A stretch of 8,242 bases of DNA from NCBI GenBank assembly GCA_964440345.1, contig CAYTSA010000127.1, forward strand, positions 1-8,242, in the 5' to 3' direction. How positions within the stretch are numbered: the stretch's first letter is position 1; every line of letters begins with the position of its first letter. The notes under the pieces are model-generated. The model saw nothing but the letters and a program-made list of their open reading frames with translations, had not been told where the DNA came from and did not search any database. The position numbers and the translations under genes are program-made. This document shows positions 1 through 5,942 of this stretch, piece after piece. This stretch comes from CAYTSA01 sp964440345. Lineage in GTDB: Bacteria > Desulfobacterota > Desulfovibrionia > Desulfovibrionales > Desulfovibrionaceae.

Positions 1-60
1 GCAGTCGGTCATACAGTCAAAGGGGCTGAATTCCACGTGCTGCGTCGAGGAACCGCAATG

Positions 61-90
61 AAAAACCCTCCGGACATGTGTCCGGAGGGT
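61..90 (-). terminator. Intrinsic terminator of the prepilin gene
   Basis: Positions 65-76 and 79-90 form a perfect 12-base inverted repeat around a 2-base centre. On the minus strand the GC-rich stem is followed directly by a run of T (complement of 61-65). It begins 26 bases after the prepilin stop codon, as expected for a rho-independent terminator. On the plus strand no T-run follows the stem, so it should act in one direction only. Confidence 0.85.
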
Positions 91-115
91 CTGCAGTACA
101 TCATTAGTTGACAGA

Positions 116-544
116 TTAGTTGGTCGGGAACATTGCGCAACCTGTGGCGGAGCCAGGCGAGCCGTCGGCATAGGTAGCGGTGACGGCAACACTGGGGCCG
201 GTGAAAGTGTCGCCGGGAACGGCGGATTGAGTGCCTACCTGGGTGCTTTCTGTACAGGTAGCAGCGGGTGCGGCGAAAGCGAGGCTGAAGTCGCCACTGG
301 CTTGCGGGGTGGTGAGATTCAGGTCAGCGAGGGCAACAGTGGCGTCTGGGACCACGCCTTGGCGCAGTACGTACGCAGCTGAGGCGTGGGACACGCGGGA
401 CATGCCTTCAGCAACAGCCTGTTGCAGGCCAGAGGTTTTTGCTTCATCAATGATGCTGTTGTAGCGGGGAACGATAACGGCGGCGAGGACGCCAAGCAGG
501 ACCAGAACGGCGATGATTTCGATGAGTGTAAAACCCTTGTTCAT
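116..544 (-). CDS. Type IV prepilin (major pilin-like or pseudopilin)
   Basis: A 142-residue prepilin. The short leader MNKG is followed by FTLIE, the prepilin peptidase site: cleavage after Gly4, methylation of the new Phe1, and the conserved Glu5 of the mature protein. A hydrophobic helix (about residues 5-25) ends in a VPRY-type turn, and a helical region follows. The C-terminal domain is Ala/Thr/Gly-rich with two cysteines (Cys97 and Cys136) that could form the usual D-region disulfide. The ATG at 544 is chosen because a strong AGGAGG lies 6 bases upstream (551-556). The reading frame stays open upstream to 655, but that would put about 37 non-leader residues before the cleavage site. The gene stands alone with its own sigma-54-like promoter and terminator, and no pilus assembly genes are in view. 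Whether it builds a pilus, or a type II secretion pseudopilus, cannot be told from sequence. Confidence 0.9.
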   Translation of the reverse strand: MNKGFTLIEIIAVLVLLGVLAAVIVPRYNSIIDEAKTSGLQQAVAEGMSRVSHASAAYVLRQGVVPDATVALADLNLTTPQASGDFSLAFAAPAATCTESTQVGTQSAVPGDTFTGPSVAVTATYADGSPGSATGCAMFPTN

Positions 545-626
545 GATGCTCCTCCTGGAGAGTTTGGTGAAAAATGTTTTTTGTTTATTGAGAGAACAAT
601 GTTCCGCGTCACGTTGCCAAACTCTT

Positions 627-643
627 ATCAAGGAGCGTGCCAG
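627..643 (-). promoter_or_regulatory. Sigma-54-type -24/-12 promoter for the prepilin gene
   Basis: On the minus strand this reads CTGGCACGCTCCTTGAT. The sigma-54 consensus is TGGCACG, four bases, then TTGC[A/T]. The -24 block is perfect and the GG-to-GC spacing of 10 is correct. The only core mismatch is A instead of C in the -12 GC. The predicted start is near 616, giving a leader of about 70 bases that ends in a strong ribosome binding site. Pilin genes are commonly sigma-54 dependent (pilA in several proteobacteria), which supports the call. No activator gene is in the window. Confidence 0.6.
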
Positions 644-722
644 TCTCGTAATCACATAAACATGAGAGGGTTACACGGCATCATCAAGTTTTGATGGTAA
701 AATTATTGCTTCACATAAGAAA

Positions 723-753
723 AAATAACAAAAATTGAGGCCAAAACTCAATT
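723..753 (-). promoter_or_regulatory. Inverted repeat with T-rich flank: terminator or activator site
   Basis: AATTGAG (733-739) and CTCAATT (747-753) form a perfect 7-base inverted repeat with a 7-base centre. On the minus strand it is followed by a T-rich tract (complement of 721-732), so it could be an AT-rich intrinsic terminator shielding the prepilin gene from upstream transcription. It also sits about 117-137 bases upstream of the predicted sigma-54 start, where enhancer-binding activators usually bind. The sequence alone does not decide between the two. Confidence 0.4.
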
Positions 754-866
754 GTTTGATGTTACGCAGGCTTTTCTCCAGTTTGTGATGCAGTGCAATG
801 CTGGCCTCGTAGCTCCATTCGATGAAGCACTCGCAAGTTGGTTTCATGAACTTTAGAACTGCTGAA

Positions 867-938
867 GCATTTTCTGGAAGCAATTGTACATTGTTTCAGG
901 AGGGTGCGTTGTCTCAACGAGAAAATGCCCTAAAGCGC
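867..938. repeat. Structured intergenic repeat, copy 1
   Basis: Hand alignment with 1119-1189 gives about 54 identical positions in 72 with one single-base gap. It contains two potential stem-loops that the other copy also has: one at 874-899 (CTG..AA/TT..CAG stem with an inner CAAT/ATTG stem) and one at 907-919 (CGTTG, 3-base loop, CAACG). It is not adjacent to a gene end. I do not recognise it as a named element. Confidence 0.55.
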
Positions 939-1118
939 TACTACTGTTTGTGGGAATAAAAAATTTCGTGTGCATCGTCTGGAAAGATAAAAAAATGAAA
1001 ACACGGCTGGGTTCATCTGCCGCAAGGTGTTCTTTGGCGTGAACGAGAGCGCCGCTGGCGCCAGCTGGTAACAGTGTGATGGGCGCGTGTACTCAAAAAG
1101 CCCGGGTTTTCTTGCAGG

Positions 1119-1189
1119 GCATTTGCCTGAAACAATTATAGATTATTCAGCAGCGAGCATTGTCACAACGCAAAAACGCCCTAAGTCGC
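1119..1189. repeat. Structured intergenic repeat, copy 2
   Basis: This is the second copy of the element at 867-938, with the same order and orientation, 252 bases apart. Stem-loops lie at 1127-1150 (CTGAA/TTCAG outer stem) and 1157-1171 (GCATTG/CAACGC). In the second stem one pair is G-U on the minus-strand RNA but A-C on the plus-strand RNA, which fits a minus-strand transcript. The copy runs over the stop codon and last residues of the second ABC permease, so it lies at the 3' end of that operon's mRNA. Confidence 0.55.
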
Positions 1190-1873
1190 CTGCTGGCCAA
1201 ACCCCGGCACGGACAATCGCTTTTCCGTCCACCGCAGCAGCAACGTGGCCGCCGTAACCAGAGCTAGATAGTAGAAGCCAACGACAATGTATGTTTCTGT
1301 GGCCTGCCAGGTAGACTTGGCGATGCCCCGGCCCACCCCAGTCAAATCATTTATGGTAATGATGGACGCCAGCGAAGAGTACTTAATGAGGTAAACAATC
1401 TCATTGCCGCAGCCGGGCAAAGCACGGCGAAAGGCCTGGGGCAGCACTATGGACCGGATGACTGTGAGCGGGCTCATGCCCAGCGCCTGGGCCGCTTTGA
1501 CCTGCCCGCGCCGGATGGAGAGCAATGCGCCCCGGATGTATTCGGAATGATAGGCCGCACTGCACAGCGTAAAACCAAGTATGGCAGAGGCCATGGGTGA
1601 GAGGACGGGCCGCCAGCCGGCAATGACGACCTGGGGCAAGGCAAAATACCAAAAATACAGCTGCACCACCAGAGGCGTGCCGCGGAAAAGCGATACGTAG
1701 CTGTTGGCCACACGGATCGCCCACCCGGGAGCGTAAACCCGGATGCACCCCGCCAGCACGCCCAGCGCCAAGCCCAGTAACGCAGACGGGACGATAAGTT
1801 GGATGCTGACCCACAGGCCGTTATTCAGGCCGGGCATGACCCGCTCCAGCACAAAGGTGAGAAAATCGCCCAT
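1181..1873 (-). CDS. Polar amino acid ABC transporter permease (second subunit)
   Basis: An inner-membrane permease of the HisM/GlnP family, 230 residues, the usual length. Hydrophobic spans are visible from about residue 20 onward, with an FRGTPLVVQL motif near 65. The EAA loop, which docks on the ATPase, reads IRGALLSIRRGQVKAAQALG with GMSPLTVIRSIVLPQA after it. It forms the channel with the permease at 2637-3341, since this importer class uses two different or two identical permeases. The ATG at 1873 overlaps the stop of the ATPase gene by one base (TAATG), and GGGGAG lies 8 bases upstream at 1882-1887, so translation is probably coupled. The final codons fall inside the repeat at 1119-1189. 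The substrate cannot be named beyond a polar amino acid. Confidence 0.92.
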   Translation of the reverse strand: MGDFLTFVLERVMPGLNNGLWVSIQLIVPSALLGLALGVLAGCIRVYAPGWAIRVANSYVSLFRGTPLVVQLYFWYFALPQVVIAGWRPVLSPMASAILGFTLCSAAYHSEYIRGALLSIRRGQVKAAQALGMSPLTVIRSIVLPQAFRRALPGCGNEIVYLIKYSSLASIITINDLTGVGRGIAKSTWQATETYIVVGFYYLALVTAATLLLRWTEKRLSVPGFGQQAT

Positions 1874-2637
1874 TACAGGGGCTCCCCGGCCAGTTCTGAG
1901 ATTTTATTACAGAACGTTTGCGTGCGGGAGCCGCAGTCGGGCTGCAGCAGCGCCTTGGGGCTGCCTCGTTCAATGATTTTACCAGCCTCCATAAACAGAA
2001 ACTCGTCGGCCAGAGACGCGGAAAAGCTGATCTGGTGCGTGGCCATAAGCATGGTCATGCCGGCGGCGGCAAGGTCGCGGATTACCGTTAATACTTCGCC
2101 AATGAGTTCCGGGTCCAACGCGCTGGTGGGCTCGTCCAGGAGCATTACTTTCGGGTCCATGGCCAGAGCCCGGGCAATGGAGACGCGCTGTTTCTGGCCG
2201 CCGGATAGTTGGGCCGGGTACAGCTTGGCCTTGTCGGCCAGGCCCACGCGCTCCAGTTCAGCCAGGGACTGCTTCGTGGCCTGGGTTTTGTTCATGCGCT
2301 TGACCTTGGTCAGGGCTATGCGCACGTTATCCAGGGCTGTCAGGTGGTCAAACAAGTTGAAATCCTGAAAGATCATGCCCACCTGCTGGCGGTAGCCGTA
2401 TAGCTTCTTGCGGGAGGCGGCGTTCACAGGCCGGCCCTCTAGAAAAATGTCGCCAGAATCGGGAATATGAAGCAAATTCAGGCATTGTAAAAGAGTGGAT
2501 TTGCCGCTGCCAGAAGGGCCAATGAGCACTTTCAGCGCGCCCTTGCGCATGTCCAGGGACACATCTCTGAGCACAGTCTGGCCGCCAAGATGTTTCACTA
2601 TATTGCGGGCTTCAAGAATAGCGGGAGCGTCAGCCAT
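1873..2637 (-). CDS. Polar amino acid ABC transporter ATP-binding protein
   Basis: The cytoplasmic ATPase of the importer, GlnQ/HisP family, 254 residues. All nucleotide-binding motifs are intact: Walker A GPSGSGKST (about 40-48), Q-loop Gln91, signature LSGGQKQR (144-151), Walker B KVMLLDEP (163-170) with catalytic Glu169, D-loop SALD (172-175) and switch His201. It powers uptake through the two flanking permeases. The ATG at 2637 shares one base with the upstream permease stop (TGATG). An in-frame TTG at 2640 is also possible: the GGGAGG at 2647-2652 is 6 bases from the TTG and 9 from the ATG. I prefer the ATG as the commoner codon. The gene is one of three overlapping genes, which points to one polycistronic mRNA. 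Confidence 0.95.
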   Translation of the reverse strand: MADAPAILEARNIVKHLGGQTVLRDVSLDMRKGALKVLIGPSGSGKSTLLQCLNLLHIPDSGDIFLEGRPVNAASRKKLYGYRQQVGMIFQDFNLFDHLTALDNVRIALTKVKRMNKTQATKQSLAELERVGLADKAKLYPAQLSGGQKQRVSIARALAMDPKVMLLDEPTSALDPELIGEVLTVIRDLAAAGMTMLMATHQISFSASLADEFLFMEAGKIIERGSPKALLQPDCGSRTQTFCNKISELAGEPL

Positions 2638-3341
2638 CAACCCTCGCCTCCCTTGGCGTAGCCAGGTATGTGGACCTTGTCTTCCAGCATGCGGAGCGCC
2701 TTTATGCCTATAAACGTGAGAATGAAAAAAATGACCCCGGCCGCGAGCGCCAGCGGCAATGGTTGGTGCGTGGTTGCGGCCACGGAACGGGTGCGGGACA
2801 TGATTTCCAACACGCCGATGACAAACGCCAGGGCGGAGTCCTTGAGCAAGATGGAGTATTCATTGGACCAGGCCGGAATGGAAAGCCGCAGGGCCTGGGG
2901 CAAAATAATGTGCGTAATGGCAGTAAAATGGGACATGCCCAAAGCCTTGGCCGCTTTAAGCTGGCTGTGCGGAAGGGACTGGATGGCGCCGCGGAATATC
3001 TGCGATTGATAGGCCGCGCTGGTCAGACCCAGCACAAGCACCGCCGCCAGAAACGCCGAGTCCAGTCCCAGTCCGCGAAAAGGCGGCTGGCTGGAAAGCC
3101 AGGATAATATGCCAAAATAAAAAAGGTAGAGTTGCACAAGAATGGGCACGCCGCGAAAGTACCAGACGTACAGCCCCACTGTCCGCCGCACCAAAGGGCC
3201 GCCGTATGCCTGGCCAACAGCCATGGGCACGCCCATGACCAGGCCCAGGGCCAAAGCGCCCACGATGAGGCCGACTGTTATCCACACGCCGCCCAACATA
3301 TATGGCAAAGCTTCCCAAATGGCGGCCAAGGCTTCCTGCAT
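2637..3341 (-). CDS. Polar amino acid ABC transporter permease (first subunit)
   Basis: An inner-membrane permease of the HisQ/GlnP family, 234 residues from this start. The first hydrophobic span is at about residues 14-45, followed by FRGVPILVQLYLFYFG near 63-78. The EAA loop reads FRGAIQSLPHSQLKAAKALG and then GMSHFTAITHIILPQA. Two ATG codons lie in tandem at 3344 and 3341. AGGAG (3347-3351) is 2 bases from the first and 5 from the second, so the second is chosen. The gap to the binding protein gene (104 bases) holds a strong hairpin. Downstream it overlaps the ATPase gene. Together with the permease at 1181-1873 it would make a heterodimeric channel. Confidence 0.92.
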   Translation of the reverse strand: MQEALAAIWEALPYMLGGVWITVGLIVGALALGLVMGVPMAVGQAYGGPLVRRTVGLYVWYFRGVPILVQLYLFYFGILSWLSSQPPFRGLGLDSAFLAAVLVLGLTSAAYQSQIFRGAIQSLPHSQLKAAKALGMSHFTAITHIILPQALRLSIPAWSNEYSILLKDSALAFVIGVLEIMSRTRSVAATTHQPLPLALAAGVIFFILTFIGIKALRMLEDKVHIPGYAKGGEG

Positions 3342-3400
3342 CATATCTCCTGAGAAAATGGCATGCGTTCAGCAGAGGGTGTGTACATAAAGAAGAGAAA

Positions 3401-3431
3401 TCCGCGCCGGCTCGTCTTACGCCGGCGCGGA
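3401..3431 (-). terminator. Strong hairpin between binding protein and permease genes (attenuator or mRNA stabiliser)
   Basis: TCCGCGCCGGC (3401-3411) and its exact complement (3421-3431) form an 11-base GC-rich stem with a 9-base loop. On the minus strand the stem is followed by TTTCTCTTCTTT. It starts 14 bases after the binding protein stop codon. Hairpins at this place in ABC operons are known to act as partial terminators or as 3' barriers to exonucleases, so the binding protein is made in excess over the membrane subunits. The interrupted T-tract fits partial rather than full termination. Confidence 0.75.
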
Positions 3432-3445
3432 AACAAAAGCGGCTC

Positions 3446-4198
3446 TTAGTGAATTTCGTATTTTTCCTTGAGTTCCTGCCAGTACGGATCAGCCATCAGC
3501 TTTTTCAGCCCGGCGTTCAAGGTTTCCAGCAGTTCCTTGTCTTCCTTGCGTACGGCGTAGGCGTAGTTCTCAGGCTTTACGTCAAATGTTCCAGCCACTT
3601 TAAACGTAGTCTTGCCTTTGAGCAGTTCATTTGCAATGGAGCTGTCCATGCCAGAGGCCTGGATGCGGCCGATGGACAAGTCTTCCATGGCCAGGTCTGA
3701 GGAGTCGTATAAAACAATTGAAAAATCGTTGCCTGCCTGGGCGGCCAAAGCGTCCAAGAGCTTATTGGTCACCGTGCCGCGCTGCACGCCGATTTTTTTG
3801 CCGCTTTTGAGGAAATCGTCCAAGGACTTGGATTCGTCCGCGGGAACCACCAGCACCTGGGTCACAGTGTAGTAGGGAATAGTGAAATTGACGATTTTGG
3901 CGCGTTCTTCTGTGGCGCTCATGCCAGAAGCAATAAAATCGATCTTGCCGGAGGTCAAAGCCGGAATTATGCCGTCCCAGTCCATGGGCTGATGCTTGAT
4001 GGTGAAGCCCATTTCCTTGGCGATCCAGTCAACGGCCTCTACGTCAAACCCGGCGGGTTTACCCTGCTTGTCAACATAGCCAAAAGGCGGAAAGCCGAAA
4101 TCAATGCCGTTAGTGTAGGATTTTTCAGCCCAGGCTGCCCCGAATGTCAAAACAACGGCTGCGGCGCACGCCAGAACGAACGCAAAACGTTTACCCAT
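3446..4198 (-). CDS. Periplasmic polar amino acid-binding protein of the ABC importer
   Basis: A family 3 solute-binding protein (HisJ/GlnH fold), 250 residues, the usual length. A Sec signal peptide (about 1-24) ends in AAWA before EKSY. Family features follow: PPFGYVDKQGKPAGFDVEAV (37-56), the ATEERAKIVNFTIPYY stretch with Arg99, which in relatives binds the ligand carboxylate, GVQRGTVTN (137-145), and Asp185, which probably holds the amino group. A Cys at 11 sits too early in the leader to make a lipoprotein site. The ATG at 4198 has GGGAG 6 bases upstream (4205-4209). It is the first gene of the importer operon, separated from the permease by a hairpin. The sequence does not show which amino acid is bound. 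Confidence 0.93.
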   Translation of the reverse strand: MGKRFAFVLACAAAVVLTFGAAWAEKSYTNGIDFGFPPFGYVDKQGKPAGFDVEAVDWIAKEMGFTIKHQPMDWDGIIPALTSGKIDFIASGMSATEERAKIVNFTIPYYTVTQVLVVPADESKSLDDFLKSGKKIGVQRGTVTNKLLDALAAQAGNDFSIVLYDSSDLAMEDLSIGRIQASGMDSSIANELLKGKTTFKVAGTFDVKPENYAYAVRKEDKELLETLNAGLKKLMADPYWQELKEKYEIH

Positions 4199-4257
4199 TA
4201 TTCACTCCCGTCGAGTTAGTGTGGTGATGGAGAATGGCCTCTACCCCTCGCTCCAGA

Positions 4258-4287
4258 GTCAAGCGTCTGACGCGTACAAGCGTTGAC
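4258..4287. promoter_or_regulatory. Possible operator upstream of the ABC importer operon
   Basis: The segment carries CAAGCGT twice (4260-4266 and 4277-4283), 17 bases apart, and its ends GTCAA (4258-4262) and TTGAC (4283-4287) are inverted. It lies 60-90 bases upstream of the binding protein start, in the only gap able to hold the operon's promoter. I could not find a convincing -35/-10 pair nearby. No specific regulator can be named. Confidence 0.25.
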
Positions 4288-4355
4288 CCGGACTTAGGCA
4301 CGTAGCAGACTTGCGGAACGCGGGCAAGTAACAGAGTTGAAAAACAGAAAAATTG

Positions 4356-5030
4356 TTAGAGCTGTACAGCTTGCCACAGCTCATTGGCGCTAATGTCACG
4401 AGAATCGTCTCGCTGTTGACGCAGCCGTTCCACGGCTTTGTTCACAAAATCTTTGGCTTCCAGGATGCGGATACGCTTGTTGCCGTAGTCGTCGCTATAA
4501 TGCTCTATCAGCTTGAGATTTTTCAGCGTAGCCAGGTGGGTTTCGGCTTGTTCGTCGGTTACAAGGAAAGAGTGGGCAATGGCTCGGACAGTGTACATGT
4601 AGTCCAGTTCGCGCAGGCCGTTGCGGGCGCACAAGGCAATGATCTGACAGGTTCCATGGTAGACGCTGGGCACGCGCATGACCTTAGTGGTGGCGGACTT
4701 GAGCCGGTGCACCAAAACGTCCAGCAAGGTGCGCATTATCTGCGGCGACTGCTGCACGAACTGTTCAAAGTCGTCTTTTTTGATTTCGACTACGCGAACG
4801 TCGTCCAATGCGACTGCAGTGGCGGTGCGTCGGCTGTCCTCCAGAAAAAGAGCCATTTCGCCAAACATGGAGATGGGCGAAAGGACCGCTAGCACTTTTT
4901 TGCGGCCAGCTACTTCCTTGGAAAGCTCTATACGGCCTTCTTGCAGCAAATAGGCTGTTTCGCCGTGAGCGCCCTCTTTAAACAACACAGTGTAGCGCAG
5001 AAAATTCCGTACTAAATAGGACGCCGCCAT
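4356..5030 (-). CDS. Crp/Fnr-family transcriptional regulator with cyclic nucleotide-binding-type domain
   Basis: A 224-residue protein. The cNMP-binding-type beta-roll (about 10-95) includes FKEGAHGETAYLLQEGRIEL and the phosphate cassette FGEMAL (56-61) with RRTA (67-70). The Arg of that cassette contacts the phosphate in true cAMP receptors, so a nucleotide effector is possible. No Fnr-type cysteine cluster is visible at the N-terminus, so an oxygen-sensing iron-sulfur cluster is unlikely. A long helix (about 95-118) leads to a winged helix-turn-helix (about 147-191: TVRAIAHSFLVTDEQAETHL, then a wing ending NKRIRIL). The N-terminus is short for the family, with only about 15 residues before the beta-roll. 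The ATG at 5030 has GGGAG 7 bases upstream (5038-5042). It has its own promoter-like region. Its targets are unknown; the adjacent amino acid importer is a reasonable candidate but unproven. Confidence 0.85.
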   Translation of the reverse strand: MAASYLVRNFLRYTVLFKEGAHGETAYLLQEGRIELSKEVAGRKKVLAVLSPISMFGEMALFLEDSRRTATAVALDDVRVVEIKKDDFEQFVQQSPQIMRTLLDVLVHRLKSATTKVMRVPSVYHGTCQIIALCARNGLRELDYMYTVRAIAHSFLVTDEQAETHLATLKNLKLIEHYSDDYGNKRIRILEAKDFVNKAVERLRQQRDDSRDISANELWQAVQL

Positions 5031-5062
5031 GTGCTAGCTCCCTTGCTACAGGTGAGATGTCT

Positions 5063-5076
5063 TGCCCATATTGGCA
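5063..5076. promoter_or_regulatory. Near-palindromic operator candidate at the regulator's start site
   Basis: TGCCCATATTGGCA is a 14-base palindrome with one mismatched pair (TGCC.ATAT.GGCA). It overlaps the predicted transcription start of the Crp/Fnr-type gene, where a bound protein would repress. Autoregulation is an inference. The half-sites do not resemble the TGTGA box of E. coli CRP. Confidence 0.35.
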
Positions 5077-5078
5077 TA

Positions 5079-5109
5079 AAGTATACGTCAAGTATACCCA
5101 GAGAGGCAA
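5079..5109 (-). promoter_or_regulatory. Sigma-70-type promoter of the Crp/Fnr-type gene with tandem AAGTATAC repeats
   Basis: On the minus strand TTGCCT (5104-5109) and TATACT (5080-5085) are 18 bases apart, matching 4 and 5 of 6 consensus bases. AAGTATAC occurs twice (5079-5086 and 5090-5097), 11 bases apart, about one helical turn, so the two copies face the same side of the DNA. One copy contains the -10 element and the other lies in the spacer. Confidence 0.45.
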
Positions 5110-5134
5110 GTTTGGCAGAGGGCAAAAGAAAAGA

Positions 5135-5890
5135 CTATTGCGGCGATCCTTCGCGGAGCAGGCCAGGGCGCTGGCGGGGCAGCACTATGTATGTATAGAT
5201 AGGCCCAGAGACCATGTACAAAGCCAGCATGGGGAACAGCAGCAGCTTGGGGTGCGAAGCCACCAGTACAAATAAAAGCAGAGCAGACACCAGGGAGCCG
5301 AATGGATGCGCCTTGAGAAACCCGTATTCTTTGAATGATGCGTAGCGCACCCGGCTGACCATGAGAAAAGAAAGTACGTAACACAACACCAGCGCGGTTA
5401 AAGGCAGAATATGAGCGCCCCACTCTTCTGGCAGGTAAGGCTGGATGAGCACCAGCGAAGCAAGCGTGCAGCCTCCAGCTGGAGACGGCAAGCCGACAAA
5501 GAATTTCTTGGAGGTGGACGTTGTCTGTACATTGAACCGGGCCAACCGCAATGCAGCGCTGGCGGCAAAGAGAAAACAGGCAGCCAGGCCAACCCGGCCG
5601 GCTCCATCCAAAGCCCACTGGTGCATCAGCAAGGCCGGCGCCAAGCCGAAAGCGACCAGGTCGGCCAACGAATCGTACTGCACGCCGAATTCGCTGGCGG
5701 TATTCGTCAAGCGGGCGATCTTGCCGTCAAGGCCGTCAAAAAGGGCGCTGGCGAGCACAGCCAGAGCAGCGTGGTCGTAGCGGCCGTCAATGGCCCACGT
5801 TATACCCACAAAGCCAAAAAACAGACTGGCTGTAGTCATAAGGTTTGGGAGGATGTAGACCCCTTTGCGAAAAGGAGCTGAGTCCGGCAT
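5135..5890 (-). CDS. pssA: CDP-diacylglycerol--serine O-phosphatidyltransferase
   Basis: An integral membrane enzyme, 251 residues, that joins serine to CDP-diacylglycerol to give phosphatidylserine, releasing CMP. The CDP-alcohol phosphotransferase signature is complete: Asp52, then DGKIAR (55-60), Gly69, Asp73 and Asp77, with the exact D-G-x2-A-R-x8-G-x3-D-x3-D spacing. These aspartates bind the metals and activate the serine hydroxyl. Several hydrophobic spans follow. The N-terminus KGVYILPNLMTTASLFFG is typical of this subclass of PssA. The ATG at 5890 is preferred, with AAGG at 5898-5901, 7 bases upstream. An in-frame TTG at 5935 would add 15 residues but has no ribosome binding site. 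It lies 52 bases after psd, and the two enzymes act in sequence to make phosphatidylethanolamine. Confidence 0.95.
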   Translation of the reverse strand: MPDSAPFRKGVYILPNLMTTASLFFGFVGITWAIDGRYDHAALAVLASALFDGLDGKIARLTNTASEFGVQYDSLADLVAFGLAPALLMHQWALDGAGRVGLAACFLFAASAALRLARFNVQTTSTSKKFFVGLPSPAGGCTLASLVLIQPYLPEEWGAHILPLTALVLCYVLSFLMVSRVRYASFKEYGFLKAHPFGSLVSALLLFVLVASHPKLLLFPMLALYMVSGPIYTYIVLPRQRPGLLREGSPQ

Positions 5891-5942
5891 GGCGGAGCCT
5901 TGTGTTACAATGTGGTTGCGAAGCAGGCGATGCAAGGAAGCG

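Larger units (their letters stand above)
545..1180. other. AT-rich intergenic region without a supported gene
   Basis: This stretch of about 640 bases between the ABC permease and the prepilin gene holds no reading frame with both a credible start and coding character. The longest candidate (minus strand, 883 to 671) has no ribosome binding site and contains an inverted repeat. What the region does contain is listed separately: a sigma-54-like promoter, an inverted repeat with a T-rich flank, and two diverged copies of a structured repeat. A 12-base perfect palindrome also lies at 1054-1065. It is visibly richer in A and T than the flanking genes. Confidence 0.6.

Noticed and set aside
1..61. 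Possible 3' end of a plus-strand gene with TGA at 59-61
   Set aside because: Only about 20 codons are visible, with no recognisable sequence, and the terminator that follows has its T-run on the minus strand only.
545..655. N-terminal extension of the prepilin frame
   Set aside because: It would place 37 extra residues before the prepilin peptidase site. The strong ribosome binding site points to the ATG at 544.
671..883. A 70-residue minus-strand reading frame in the AT-rich gap
   Set aside because: It starts with TTG, has no ribosome binding site at the TTG or at the internal ATG (847), resembles no family I know, and contains the inverted repeat at 733-753.
999..1079. A 27-codon plus-strand open stretch with coding-like codons, ending in TGA
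   Set aside because: It has no start codon, is closed upstream by a stop at 996-998, and is too short to identify. It might be a gene remnant but cannot be supported.
1095..1120. Possible terminator after the ABC importer operon (GCCC/GGGC with a T-run)
   Set aside because: The stem is only 4 pairs with a long loop, so it is weaker than expected for an intrinsic terminator.
4362..4373. Perfect 12-base palindrome (AGCTGTACAGCT) near the end of the Crp/Fnr-type gene
   Set aside because: It lies inside coding sequence and would form only a 4-pair stem. The T-run downstream is too distant for a clear terminator.
5135..5155. Possible terminator after pssA (GCGA/TCGC hairpin near a T-rich run)
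   Set aside because: The stem is 4 pairs and too far from the T-rich tract to be convincing.
5088..5618. Long minus-strand reading frame overlapping pssA
   Set aside because: It lies in another frame of the same strand over a clear pssA gene, and its translation shows no domain, only Cys/Ala/Arg-rich shadow sequence.
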